Positions 17,894 through 26,351 of a stretch of DNA of 63,962 bases are shown one piece after another. The stretch is from contig CAIOGZ010000080.1 in the NCBI GenBank assembly GCA_903858015.1, forward strand, positions 1 to 63,962, given 5' to 3'. The stretch comes from an uncultured cyanobacterium. GTDB lineage: Bacteria; Cyanobacteriota; Cyanobacteriia; PCC-6307; Cyanobiaceae. Numbering within the stretch: the stretch's first letter is position 1; each line of letters opens with the position of its first letter. The notes below the pieces were generated by a model. That model was not told the origin of the DNA and searched no databases. It saw only the letters and a program-made list of their open reading frames with translations. A program made the position numbers and the translations under genes.

Positions 17894-18480
17894 CCGGCTC
17901 CAGCGAGGGCTGGGCAGGGGGCGAACCCGGGCTGCTGCCCTGATCCCGGCTTCTAGTCAGGCCAGATACATCGGTTCGGCAGCAGGGGGCTGAGCCAGGC
18001 CTGTGACTTTTTCGTGGCTGGCAACCTTTGGCTGTGAACTGAACGGTTTGCCTCCTGTGATTGCCTCCTGAGTTTGCCGATCTGTATTTGTCACCGTGTA
18101 TTAATCTTTGAGTAGCCTTTGCCGGGTTTTGTCCGATTTGTATTTGTCGCTGGATTTGATGTCATTTTGGATTGCGGCGTGCCTAGATGCCACCTTTTCT
18201 TCCCAGCCCCCATTTTTCGAGGGATTCGCTTGCCGTTACATCGCATTTAGGCATGAGCTACGCTTAAGAGGTGCCTTGTTTTTGGTCGATTGTGGCTTGC
18301 ACTCCCTAAGCGCTAGCTACCAATCCTCCTGTTTTTCTGGACAGCCAAACCAATTGTTGGCGAGATCATCGCAGGGCTTGGCTTCAGGATTGAACCTGGC
18401 CGCTTGACTGCTTAATGGAATAAAATGTTGTGTATCGTGGTACTATTTCCCAACTTCCCCCCTCAATTCTGAGTGCTTCC
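17894..18480. other. Intergenic stretch with a near-direct repeat
   Basis: The region turns from GC-rich to AT-rich here, marking the left edge of the island. Two near-identical stretches of about 20 bases built on CCGAT(C/T)TGTATTTGTC occur near 18,077 and 18,132. No gene, RNA or promoter could be supported. Confidence 0.3.
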
Positions 18481-19845
18481 ATGGTTCAAAGCCTGAATCA
18501 ACCCAAAAACCAGCCCCATCCTGCCCCCAACAAGCAATTCGCAAACCAAGTGCTTTGGTCGGTGACGGCGCTGGTACCAATTATTTACTTGATCTATTCA
18601 TTGATTTTGTATGGCTTATCTAATGCGCCATCTACTGGCGCCTTCGCAATGTTGGGTTCTTGGCGTATCCCTAGCTTTTATGATCTGCGCTGGTTGTTGA
18701 GCTTTTCTGCTTGCGAGGGAACGCTTCGAGAACTCTCCAGCTCGAATGTACATTGTCATGGATATCCATGGCCGGGCTATCCACTGTTGTCTATGCAGAT
18801 CGGTCGACTCCTACATCTTGGACCCCATAATGCTGGAGCTATAGGAATATTATTTGGTTTGGCGACTATTGCTATAGTTGCCCATCAGATTTGGCTGTTC
18901 TCAAGTGGCATTAGATCCTGGTCTATTATAACCTCAATAATCGTTTTGTCATTTCCTTTCCAGATGCTACTGGAGCGAGCCAACCTAGACGCTGTCATTT
19001 ATGCCCTAATTAGTTTGCTATGCCTGCTTTTTGGGGTGCCAGGACTATTGATGTATTGTATCATGAATTTTATTGTCGCCATTGTTGTGGGGCTTAAGAT
19101 TTATCCTGTCTTCGGAGTTGCAAGTTGGCTTGCTTTGAGCATAAAAAGTTCAGCTTTAAGGCGTCAGTTCCTTTGGCTCAACTTATCCCTGGTGCTAACT
19201 GTGTTTGCATCACTTGCTATTGCGTTTGCCAGTATTAATGCCAATACTCTAGCTGCGGGCATGTCCGGTGGCCTAGGCAGCCATGGGCTCAAGGCCTTGG
19301 GCTATATTAATATGACGTTGATAGATCTCCTAGGCGTTAATGCCGCCACCACTGCAATTCGTGGCTTGGTGCTCTGCAAGGGGTTTTCAATTTTGATCGG
19401 TGTCCTGGCTGCGCTAGTGCTTTTCAAGTGTAGATTTTTACCTTTGAAAACGCTCCGCCCTTCAAAGCCACATCTCAAATCCTACAGCGCTCTTTTGCTC
19501 GTAGTTTCAACTGGAACCGCAATCGGTTGCTATCTTGCGTCTATCAACTACGATTATCGCTTATTGTTTTTTATGCCAATTTTGGCTGCTATAGCTGGCG
19601 CCCTTCTTGATGGCGTGGAGATGAATTCTCGCCTTAAGACCATGTATGGATTCATCGTGTTGGCTTCCGTTTTTATTTTCGCAATACCCTTTCTTAAGCT
19701 TACATCATTCTCTAGTGTCTTGGTTGTTCTTGAGCTCCTTGATGAGGCCATGATCTCACCGATTGCATTTGGTTGTCTGATTGGAATCTGGATGAAGCTG
19801 GTTTGGAATTTTGACGAATGGTCGGAAGGCTCCCTAAGCCGTTAG
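18481..19845 (+). CDS. Multi-pass membrane protein, possibly GT-C (GT87-like) glycosyltransferase
   Basis: About 454 residues from ATG 18481; a GTG 51 bases upstream is also in frame. At least ten hydrophobic segments are visible (for example VTALVPIIYLIYSLILYGL, ILFGLATIAIVAHQIWLF, and MYCIMNFIVAIVVGLKIYPV). An early loop contains SNVHCHGYPWPGYP, and a late one NYDYRLLFFMPI. The layout with an NxDYRL-type loop resembles polyprenol-phosphate-sugar-dependent mannosyltransferase-like proteins (GT87/DUF2029), but the match is not certain. Codon use is AT-richer than the flanking genes, suggesting transfer. It sits alone between ggt and a broken methyltransferase gene. Confidence 0.65.
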   Translation: MVQSLNQPKNQPHPAPNKQFANQVLWSVTALVPIIYLIYSLILYGLSNAPSTGAFAMLGSWRIPSFYDLRWLLSFSACEGTLRELSSSNVHCHGYPWPGYPLLSMQIGRLLHLGPHNAGAIGILFGLATIAIVAHQIWLFSSGIRSWSIITSIIVLSFPFQMLLERANLDAVIYALISLLCLLFGVPGLLMYCIMNFIVAIVVGLKIYPVFGVASWLALSIKSSALRRQFLWLNLSLVLTVFASLAIAFASINANTLAAGMSGGLGSHGLKALGYINMTLIDLLGVNAATTAIRGLVLCKGFSILIGVLAALVLFKCRFLPLKTLRPSKPHLKSYSALLLVVSTGTAIGCYLASINYDYRLLFFMPILAAIAGALLDGVEMNSRLKTMYGFIVLASVFIFAIPFLKLTSFSSVLVVLELLDEAMISPIAFGCLIGIWMKLVWNFDEWSEGSLSR

Positions 19846-19864
19846 CCATCCAACTATTCAATAT

Positions 19865-20618
19865 TTACCCCAGCCGCTGGGCGGCTATGAATACGGAATT
19901 TCCCAGTGGCAGAGTGATCCCTTGGCGGATGGCCCTCGTTTCCAAGCGTGCCATCGCAGCGCAGAAGTTATCAACCATAGGCGAATACAACTTGACATCG
20001 CTAGTTGGGTTGGCGGGTTTAAACAGCTTCCTGCGGGCAAAAATAAGCGGAAAAATTAACATATTTGCGTAGCTACTGATGGTGATCTTAAAGCCAGCCT
20101 GCTGCAGCAAGCTTACAAGCCTGCTGCAGCAAGCTTACAAGCCTGCTGCGGCGAAAGCGATGTCTGGTGTCCATCAGTTCGTCGTGATACGACTTCATCC
20201 AGTTGTAGGCCGCCACATTGATCACCAGGATTCCTCCCGGCTTCAGCACCCGCGCAAACTCGCGTAAGGCGTTCGACCCATAATCAATCTGGCTGATCAC
20301 ATCAGCACTGACAAGTGCATCAAACTGCTTGTCCTGAAACGGTAATGCCTCGATCGATCCTTCCTGAATCGCCACCTTTGTGCGCTGCCTAGCATAGGCT
20401 CAGGCTAGGGGTGAATAATCCAGTCCAATAATTTTCCAGTGCTGTCCTTGGTTCTGAAGCGCCTTAATTAACCCTCCCGTGCCACAGCCTGCATCAAGGA
20501 TACTTGCTTCTTTTTCAATAAGATCGGCTAATGGGATAAGCATGCGCTGATTTAGCGCATCAAAATACCACATTGAATCCTCAACTTTTGCGAGGTCATG
20601 AAAATCTTCGAGCTGCAT
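19865..20618 (-). pseudogene. Class I SAM-dependent methyltransferase, broken by a stop and a 22-bp duplication
   Basis: Read from ATG 20618 the frame gives MQLEDFHDLAKVEDSMW, then the SAM motif ILDAGCGTGGLI and GLDYSPLA, where an in-frame TGA interrupts it near 20400. The same frame resumes with VAIQEGSIEALPFQDKQFD, motif DVISQIDYG and LKPGGILVINV. It then shifts frame at a tandem 22-bp duplication (20097-20140). Past that, the last part (QQAGFKITISSYANMLIFP) is readable in another frame to a stop at 19865. Removing one 22-bp copy restores RSRLVSLLQQAGFKI. The domain order is that of a ubiquinone/sugar-type methyltransferase. It is likely non-functional. Confidence 0.8.
20097..20140. repeat. 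Perfect 22-bp tandem duplication causing a frameshift
   Basis: Two identical 22-base copies at 20097-20118 and 20119-20140, followed by a 9-base partial third match. Twenty-two is not a multiple of three, so the extra copy shifts the frame of the methyltransferase gene. The single-copy version reads through in frame. Confidence 0.9.
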
Positions 20619-20899
20619 GGCTTTTACTTGTTGTGCTGTTTGCAATGCAGCGGCATGGGGCCAGTACTGATCAAGCCGGACTCCATGTTGCTGGCGATTA
20701 GTTTTATCCAAGTTTTGATCGGTGTGGGTATGCTGACAACAGCAGTCTCCACCGGCTGGTCTGAATCCCAAACAGCAGCACAGGCCCGCTCGATGCGGGC
20801 GCTTCGTCGCTCAGATCTGCTGCGGGCCGATGCCTGCCGGTCTGGGAGCCAGGCTTGAGAACGACGTTCAACCTCAGAGAACAGGCCAAGCCCATCTAC

Positions 20900-22519
20900 G
20901 GACTTCTGAAAAACTAGATTCCCTGCGGCGTAGCTTGTTTCGGGCATCAAGATTCGATCAACTGCCGCGAACAGAGTGTTTGATGATTGCTACAATTGCT
21001 GTTCGCTGCAAATGTATCGCAAATGTCACAATCGGCAGCTCTTAATCGAAGAATTTCATCTGCCTTATGGCGGCACCTTGGACCCCGGGAACCGCTGGGT
21101 TCTTTTTCTCCTCGCTGATGCCATCTGAAGAGCCAGCAAAAGCCTTTGCCCCTCAGTTCAGTCCCACGATTGGAGCTCCTGCAAAGCCTGCACGCCTGGC
21201 GTTTGGCGCGTTGTACATCAAGCACCGTCTTGGCCTGAGCGACGAGGAGACCGGTGAGCAGATCCGAGACAATCCTTTTAGGCAGTTTTTTCTTGGCTTT
21301 GCCGCCTGTTCGAGCAGGGCATCATTTGATCCGTCGATGATGGTTCATTTCCGCTAGGCTTAGCCTGACTTAAGACTAGCGATTCTGGCAGGAGGATCTT
21401 GATCGGATCATTTAACCGATCGTGGAACCCGCTAAAGCTTTGGTGATGGAGGTTGGGGCATCAGCTGCAGACGCAGACGACTCTGACGTTCCAGGCGCTA
21501 ACGCTGACAACCAGCTGTCACAGGACGATCTTATCAAGCCAGGCGATTAGCCAGAGGACAAGAATGGGCAACACTCACCATCGATGCATCTTGTACGCCA
21601 GCCGACAGTACCTGGCCGACAGTCAGAAGTTATTGAATGGGGCGAGAGAGTCGACCGAAAGAATCATTGAAGCTCGGCGAGCATTACTCAGATCTTCGTG
21701 CTCGTCGTCCACGTGATGACCGCGGTAGAGCACGTGCTTACTTCCTCATTGTTGCCAAACTATAGATGCTACTCCACCGCACAGTCAACGCAGAAATACG
21801 CCGCTAGCTCGACTATCTGCAACATAATCTAGATGCCATCAACGCCCTGATCACCGTTGGAGCAAGGCTTTCTGATCTTAAGAGCCATTGGTGGCGGAAA
21901 CTCTTCGTTATTAGTCAACTGCACCGCCATCAAAGCATCCTGCTGAACAGCAAGATGGGCAGCATCCCCGATCGTATTGTCAATTTGCTTCAGCGACAGG
22001 TTCCTCCCATCCTTCGGGGCAAGGCAAGAGACGCTGTTGAATTTGGAGCTCTGGCCCGAGGTGCTTCCGCTCGCGGAAGATTGGTATCCCTGTACGGAAT
22101 GGCATTGCTTTCCTGCACAGGATTGGCTTGGACGCTTACATTGATGCCGAAGACCTGATCCCCCAAGCCGATAAGTGCAAGCGAGAGCATGTCTGCTAGC
22201 CTGGGCGAACTTGTGCTGATCGTATCTACATCAACATCAGGATCAAAAACTTCTGAACGAGGAATAGCATTCGGCTACCAGTAAAACGCTTAGGCAAGCC
22301 GCCCAAGGATCCGGAGGCTGCTTCGCCTCTTTTTTGGCAGATTTGAGCTTGGTTTTGCGCATGGCAGAGGACTGCCTCTTCATGCATGGCGCTGACGCAC
22401 ATTTAGCGGCTAGTAACAAGCAAGCCGCTGGTGATCCCATCGTCGAGCTTGCTAGCTGCCTACCTCCTGGCCCTTGGGTGCATTCATGTTGACCGGCTGG
22501 CCGCTTTTTTCAGAAGTCC
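20900..22519 (+). mobile_element. Decayed IS5/IS1182-type insertion sequence with terminal inverted repeats
   Basis: GGACTTCTGAAAAA at 20900-20913 has an inverted partner at 22506-22519, enclosing a degraded transposase. The span is about 1.62 kb, in the range for this group. No convincing target-site duplication is visible at the ends. The element lies between the methyltransferase pseudogene and tRNA-Arg. Confidence 0.7.
21012..22320 (+). pseudogene. IS5/IS1182-type transposase, multiply disrupted
   Basis: Fragments in several frames line up with one transposase. They are MYRKCHNRQLL with YGGTLDPGNRW (from 21012); PAKPARLAFGALYIKHRLGL with SDEETGEQIRDNP, then PSMMVHFR; a segment ADSQKLLNGARESTERII; ISQLHRHQSILLNSK with SIPDRIVNLLQRQVPP and LRGKARDAVEFGA; and LPVKRLGKPPKDP near 22,290. 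The order and spacing follow intact IS1182-like transposases. At least three frameshifts and several stops separate the pieces, so no active enzyme can be made. Confidence 0.75.
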
Positions 22520-22855
22520 CTAATTAATAAGATCCAATTGAAGCTTCCTTACCTAGTCGGCACCGGAGTCGGTGCTCCGAAATTCGAGATCGGCAATGGA
22601 ATCAGTTTCCGCTTGTGCATCACCTCCAGTAACCAGCCCGCGCGGCCCGACAGTGCCGCCCCAACTGGCGGGGAAGATCACCCAGCCACTGCTGACGATC
22701 GGCAGCCATTTTTGACGCTGCGGCAACACTGCCTGAAACCCTGCCAGGTCTTGGTGGTTTCAGGGCTTTCTTGCCTGATTCGACTCCCCTGGCCGGTCGC
22801 TGGATTACTTGGCCTCACAGGCTCAGATCCCAGTTCTCGTGCGGTTTTTCAGCAA
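22520..22855. other. Intergenic stretch with a hairpin, between IS remnant and tRNA-Arg
   Basis: No gene is seen. A stem CTGAAACC (22733-22740) pairs with GGTTTCAG (22756-22763) across a 15-base loop. It could end transcription from the tRNA side or the IS side, but no T-tract follows on the minus strand. A second small stem GCACCG/CGGTGC lies near 22,560-22,576. Confidence 0.3.
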
Positions 22856-22929
22856 CGCCCCCTGTGTGATTCGAACACACGACCGGCTGCTTAGAAGGCA
22901 GCTGCTCTATCCAGCTGAGCTAAGGGAGC
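22856..22929 (-). tRNA. tRNA-Arg (anticodon TCT)
   Basis: The minus strand folds as a 74-nt tRNA. It has a 7-bp acceptor (GCTCCCT with AGGGGGC), a D arm GCTC/GAGC, an anticodon arm GCTGC-CTTCTAA-GCAGC giving anticodon TCT, and a T arm GTGTG-TTCGAAT-CACAC. CCA is not encoded. The island to its left ends close to this gene, as is common for insertion hot spots. Confidence 0.95.
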
Positions 22930-23048
22930 CTGGGCCCCATTGTGCCAGGGCTTTTGCAGCAGCTCGGGCCGCCTGGCATGATTCGCGGCCCTGCTCTTGG
23001 CTTTGCATGGTGCGTCCTAGAGTGAGAAGCCGTGGGAATCTGCGCTCC

Positions 23049-24068
23049 ATGCCCGTCGTCCGGCTCACTGACAGCCAGAAACATGAGCTGCTGGGCCGTT
23101 TTCGTGGTGGTGAGGGGCTGCAGCCCCTGGCCGATGCCTATGGCTGCAGTGCCAATACCGTCAGCCGGGTCGTGAAGGCAGGCCTGGAGCCCGGTGAGTA
23201 CGAGCGCCTCAAGGCCCAGCGGACCCGCCGCGCCAGCAAGCCGGAACTAGGCAGCGCCCACAGCCTGCTTCAGCCCGAAGCCATCGGCGCCGACCTCCAG
23301 CTCCAGATCGAACCTGCCCAGTCCAGCCCTGGCCAGCCGGCAAGCTCCGTTCTGCCCGGCAGGGCTGATCCCAAGCCCAGCCAAGACCTTGAGCTAACTC
23401 AAGATCTCGATCCACCTCCGCCGGCCGAGTCCGCCAGGATCCAAACCTCCCCTCCAGCCTTCGCCGCCCCCTCACCAACGTTTGAGTGCGAACCAACCCC
23501 GGCAGCGCCCATGACGTCCCAGCCGCGGGCCCAGTCAACGCCCCAGCCGCCCCCTGCCGAAGGCGATCCTGAAGGTCCTGGCCTGCTGGCCATCGACGAT
23601 GCCGATGACTTCGGCGGCGATGAGGCTGATGACGAAAGCGATGCCGGAGCAGATGAGGACGAGGATCTGGACTTCGACCCAGATGCTGATTTTGCGGCGC
23701 CAGGCGCTTTTGTGCCCATCCCGCTGCTGGAGATGGTTGATGACCACATCGAGCTTCGCCCCCTTCCCCTCACCGCCGCAGAGTTTTCAGGCAGTGCCTG
23801 GATGCTGGTTGACAAAACCGTGGAGCTTCAGGCCAAACCGCTCAGCGATTTCCCCGAACTTGGCCGCTTGCCCGCTGAAGAACAGGAGCGTCAGGCCCTG
23901 CTCGTGTTCATCAATCCGCGCCAGGCCAAACGTCAATGCGGTCGTACCCAGCGGGTGATCAAGATTCCAGATCCGGCCGTGTTCGAGCTCACCGCCCCTT
24001 ACCTCTTAGCCCAGGGCATCAGCCGCTTGGTGATCGAGGGAGCTTTGTTCGCCCTGCCCGGCAGCTGA
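23049..24068 (+). CDS. HTH-domain protein with long acidic/proline-rich linker (picocyanobacterial conserved type)
   Basis: 339 residues from ATG 23049. Residues about 1-50 form a resolvase/transposase-like helix-turn-helix (LTDSQKHELLGRFRGGEGLQ, then LADAYGCSANTVSRVVKAGL). Residues about 55-190 are low-complexity, rich in proline, serine and glutamine. Next comes a strongly acidic stretch (DDADDFGGDEADDESDAG, then DEDEDLDFDPDAD). The C-terminal about 120 residues are folded-looking, with PIPLLEMVDDHIELRPLPL, VFINPRQAKRQCGRTQRVI and a final LVIEGALFALPG. The DNA-binding role is inferred from the HTH alone. The frame stays open back through the tRNA-Arg gene, but the MPVVRLTDSQ start fits the domain. 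I know no named function. Confidence 0.8.
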   Translation: MPVVRLTDSQKHELLGRFRGGEGLQPLADAYGCSANTVSRVVKAGLEPGEYERLKAQRTRRASKPELGSAHSLLQPEAIGADLQLQIEPAQSSPGQPASSVLPGRADPKPSQDLELTQDLDPPPPAESARIQTSPPAFAAPSPTFECEPTPAAPMTSQPRAQSTPQPPPAEGDPEGPGLLAIDDADDFGGDEADDESDAGADEDEDLDFDPDADFAAPGAFVPIPLLEMVDDHIELRPLPLTAAEFSGSAWMLVDKTVELQAKPLSDFPELGRLPAEEQERQALLVFINPRQAKRQCGRTQRVIKIPDPAVFELTAPYLLAQGISRLVIEGALFALPGS

Positions 24069-24086
24069 ATCCGTTCGGCGCCGTCA

Positions 24087-24317
24087 TCAATCGCCGTCGC
24101 CACGCTGGAGCAGCAGGGCAGCGCTGCTGCCGCCGCTGATCACGCCCATCGCCAGGGCAACGCCCACCAGAAAGCCACTCGGCAATGGCGCCGTTCGGCC
24201 GAAGCCCAGCTCTAGGCGGGTGCGCTGCTCAAGATTTTGGGCCCCTAAGCAGAGCACCGTCAGCAGCAAGGCGCCACCGACCAGGCTGCCACCAACAAGT
24301 CGCAGGCGCACAAGCAT
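24087..24317 (-). CDS. Small two-segment membrane protein
   Basis: 76 residues from ATG 24317 (a start at 24350 would add 11). Two hydrophobic segments are visible: LVGGSLVGGALLLTVLCLGA near the N-terminus and SGFLVGVALAMGVISGGSSA near the C-terminus, with LEQRTRLELGFGRTAPLP between them. The layout is reminiscent of LapA/DUF1049-type proteins, which also have a short beta hairpin between two helices, but this is a weak resemblance. It lies convergent with the HTH gene and downstream of rsmI on the same strand. Confidence 0.6.
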   Translation of the reverse strand: MLVRLRLVGGSLVGGALLLTVLCLGAQNLEQRTRLELGFGRTAPLPSGFLVGVALAMGVISGGSSAALLLQRGDGD

Positions 24318-24372
24318 CGCGTGACTAGTCAGCTGATTACAACATCCCACTCTGCCTGGCCAGGGTGCAAGC

Positions 24373-25320
24373 TCAGCGTGCTTCCTCTGGCTGCAGCTCG
24401 GTTGGGCTGTGCAGTAACCCGTAGAGGGCCCTGCGGCTGTGGCCGCTGCGCTCCGCCAGGATCCGGGCGGCCTCCCGCTTGCTCAGCCCCTCGGCCACCA
24501 GCCCCGCCAGTTCGCGGCGCAGGGCGGACCCGTCCCAGCTCAGCGCCACGGGCGGGGTGCCGCCCAGCACCACCGTGCACTCCCCCTGGGGTGGCTTGGC
24601 CTGGAAGTGCAGCAGCGCCGCGCTCACCGTGGGGCCCACCTGCTGTTCATGCCGCTTGGTGAGCTCCCGGGCCACCATCAGCGGTCGGTCGCCGAGCACG
24701 GCCAAGAGGTCTTCCAGCAGCGCCACCAGCCGATGGGGGCTTTCGTAGAACACCAGGGTTCGGTCCTCGGCGGCCAGCAACGCCAACCGCTGGCGGCGGG
24801 CTGCGGGCCGGCTGGGTAGGAAGCCCTCAAAGCAGAAGCGCCCCGTTGGTAGCCCGCTGCTCACCAGGGCCGTGGTCAAGGCACAGGGTCCTGGCACGCA
24901 CACCACCGGATGGCCTGCGGCCCAAGCGGCTGCGACCAGGCGCTCGCCCGGATCGGAGATGCCCGGCAGCCCCGCATCACTGACCACCGCGACCGTTTCG
25001 CCCGCCGCCAGGGCGGCCAGTAATTGGGGTATCCGCGCCGTTTCGTTATGGGCATGGAAACTGAGCAGTTGCCGTCCGCGGATGCCGAAGCGGCTCAGCA
25101 ACAGGCCGCTGTGGCGCGTGTCCTCGCAGGCAATCCGGTCCACCCCCTCGAGCACCCGCCGCGCCCGTGGTGAGAGGTCGTGGAGATTACCGATCGGGGT
25201 ACCCACCAAATACAGCACCCCAGCGGTGGGTTCGCCCGCCAACGCAGCTGGCTCGGCCGCCGCGGCGGGCGCTTGCCCTGACGGCGCGACAGGCTCCTGT
25301 CCAGGCTCCGGCATCGCCAT
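24373..25320 (-). CDS. rsmI: 16S rRNA (cytidine1402-2'-O)-methyltransferase
   Basis: About 315 residues. It belongs to the tetrapyrrole-methylase fold family; RsmI adds the 2'-O-methyl group of m4Cm1402 in the ribosomal P site. Motifs seen include YLVGTPIGNLHDLSPRA, EDTRHSGLLL, VVSDAGLPGISDPGERL, FEGFLPSRP, FYESPHRL and RELTKRHEQ. The C-terminal tail contains the usual helical GLSKREAARILAERSG segment. Start 25320 (MAMPEP) is preferred over 25362 because it avoids overlap with divergent cysQ; the first about 45 residues are alanine/proline-rich and not conserved. Confidence 0.92.
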   Translation of the reverse strand: MAMPEPGQEPVAPSGQAPAAAAEPAALAGEPTAGVLYLVGTPIGNLHDLSPRARRVLEGVDRIACEDTRHSGLLLSRFGIRGRQLLSFHAHNETARIPQLLAALAAGETVAVVSDAGLPGISDPGERLVAAAWAAGHPVVCVPGPCALTTALVSSGLPTGRFCFEGFLPSRPAARRQRLALLAAEDRTLVFYESPHRLVALLEDLLAVLGDRPLMVARELTKRHEQQVGPTVSAALLHFQAKPPQGECTVVLGGTPPVALSWDGSALRRELAGLVAEGLSKREAARILAERSGHSRRALYGLLHSPTELQPEEAR

Positions 25321-25349
25321 GGCTACTGCACAATGCCCTTTTCCCCTCC

Positions 25350-26288
25350 ATGATGCCCCCAAGCCCCGCCCTGCCCCCAGGGGTCAGCCTCGATACCCTG
25401 CTGGCTGTGCTGCGTCCGTTGGCTTGGGGAGCTGCCGACATCCTGCGGGCCTATGGTCGCGGCGTCGCGCCCCCCTACGGGTTTCCGGCTGCCCTCAGCG
25501 TCGACGATGGCGGCGAAGGCCCAGTTTCGGCGGCTGATCTGGCGGTGAACCAGTGGTTACTCGAGGGGCTGCGCCAGGCGTTCCCGCAGGCGGCCTGGGC
25601 CCTACTCAGCGAGGAAACCGCCGCCGACCAGCTCCGCAACGGCAGCCCTCTTCAGTCCGAGTGGCTGTGGATCCTCGATCCCCTCGATGGCACCAAGGAT
25701 TTCCTTGCGGGCAGCGGTGAGTACGCCGTCCATCTTGCCCTGGTGCAGGGCCAGCGGCCGGTGCTGGGGGTGGTGTTGCTACCGGAACCGGAGGAGCTTT
25801 GGTTCGGCCTGTTGGCTGGACCAGAGTCCGCCGGGCTGGGTCAAGCCTGGCGTGAGAACCGAGCCGGGGAACGCTTCCCCCCCTGTCTCAGCCCCCGCCG
25901 TGATTGCACAGAACTGGTGCTGGTGGCCAGCCGGAACCACCGAGATCAACGCTTAGAAGCGCTGCTCCAAGCCCTGGAGCTCGGCGCCACCAGGGCCGTA
26001 GGCAGTGTCGGTGGCAAGGTGGCCGCCATCCTGCGCGGCGAAGCCGATCTTTATCTCTCGCTTTCGGGCAAGAGTGCGCCGAAGGACTGGGACATGGCAG
26101 CGCCGGAGGCGGTCCTGCTCGCTGCTGGTGGGGCGTTCTGCCACGCCGACGGCGGACCATTGCTTTACAACACAGGCCATGGACTTCAGGCTGGTTGCCT
26201 GATCGCCAGCCATGGACCTGCCCATGCTGAACTATGCCGCCGGGCCTTAGGCGCGCTGGCCAGCATCGATCCAGGCTTTGTGGTTTGA
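25350..26288 (+). CDS. cysQ: 3'(2'),5'-bisphosphate nucleotidase CysQ-like (inositol monophosphatase family)
   Basis: 312 residues from ATG 25350. It would remove the 3' phosphate of PAP made during sulfate assimilation. Signature motifs of the lithium-sensitive phosphatases are present: SEETAAD, the metal-binding DPLDGTKDFLAG, and WDMAAPEAVLLAAGG near the C-terminus. The N-terminal LRPLAWGAADILRAYGRG helix is typical. It is divergent from rsmI with about 29 bases between starts, a conserved picocyanobacterial arrangement as far as I recall. Confidence 0.9.
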   Translation: MMPPSPALPPGVSLDTLLAVLRPLAWGAADILRAYGRGVAPPYGFPAALSVDDGGEGPVSAADLAVNQWLLEGLRQAFPQAAWALLSEETAADQLRNGSPLQSEWLWILDPLDGTKDFLAGSGEYAVHLALVQGQRPVLGVVLLPEPEELWFGLLAGPESAGLGQAWRENRAGERFPPCLSPRRDCTELVLVASRNHRDQRLEALLQALELGATRAVGSVGGKVAAILRGEADLYLSLSGKSAPKDWDMAAPEAVLLAAGGAFCHADGGPLLYNTGHGLQAGCLIASHGPAHAELCRRALGALASIDPGFVV

Positions 26289-26289
26289 A

Positions 26290-26323
26290 GGCCCCGGCTC
26301 GGTTGCTTGACCGAGTCGGGGCC
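26290..26323. terminator. Bidirectional hairpin between convergent cysQ and pnp
   Basis: Fourteen-base arms GGCCCCGGCTCGGT (26290-26303) and ACCGAGTCGGGGCC (26310-26323), with a six-base loop and one internal G-T-type mismatch, sit between the two stop codons. There is no strong T-tract on either side, but position and stability suggest a shared transcription end or 3'-end stabiliser. Confidence 0.6.
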
Positions 26324-26351
26324 GCCTTGGGCGTCGTTGGACGAGCCCGGC

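Noticed and set aside
20624-20950. 108-codon minus-strand frame next to the methyltransferase pseudogene
   Set aside because: It crosses the left inverted repeat of the IS relic and shows no domain.
22809-23048. N-terminal extension of the HTH protein containing CVIRTHDRLLRRQLLYPAEL
   Set aside because: This peptide is the translation of the antisense of tRNA-Arg, a well-known misannotation; the start at 23049 fits the HTH domain.
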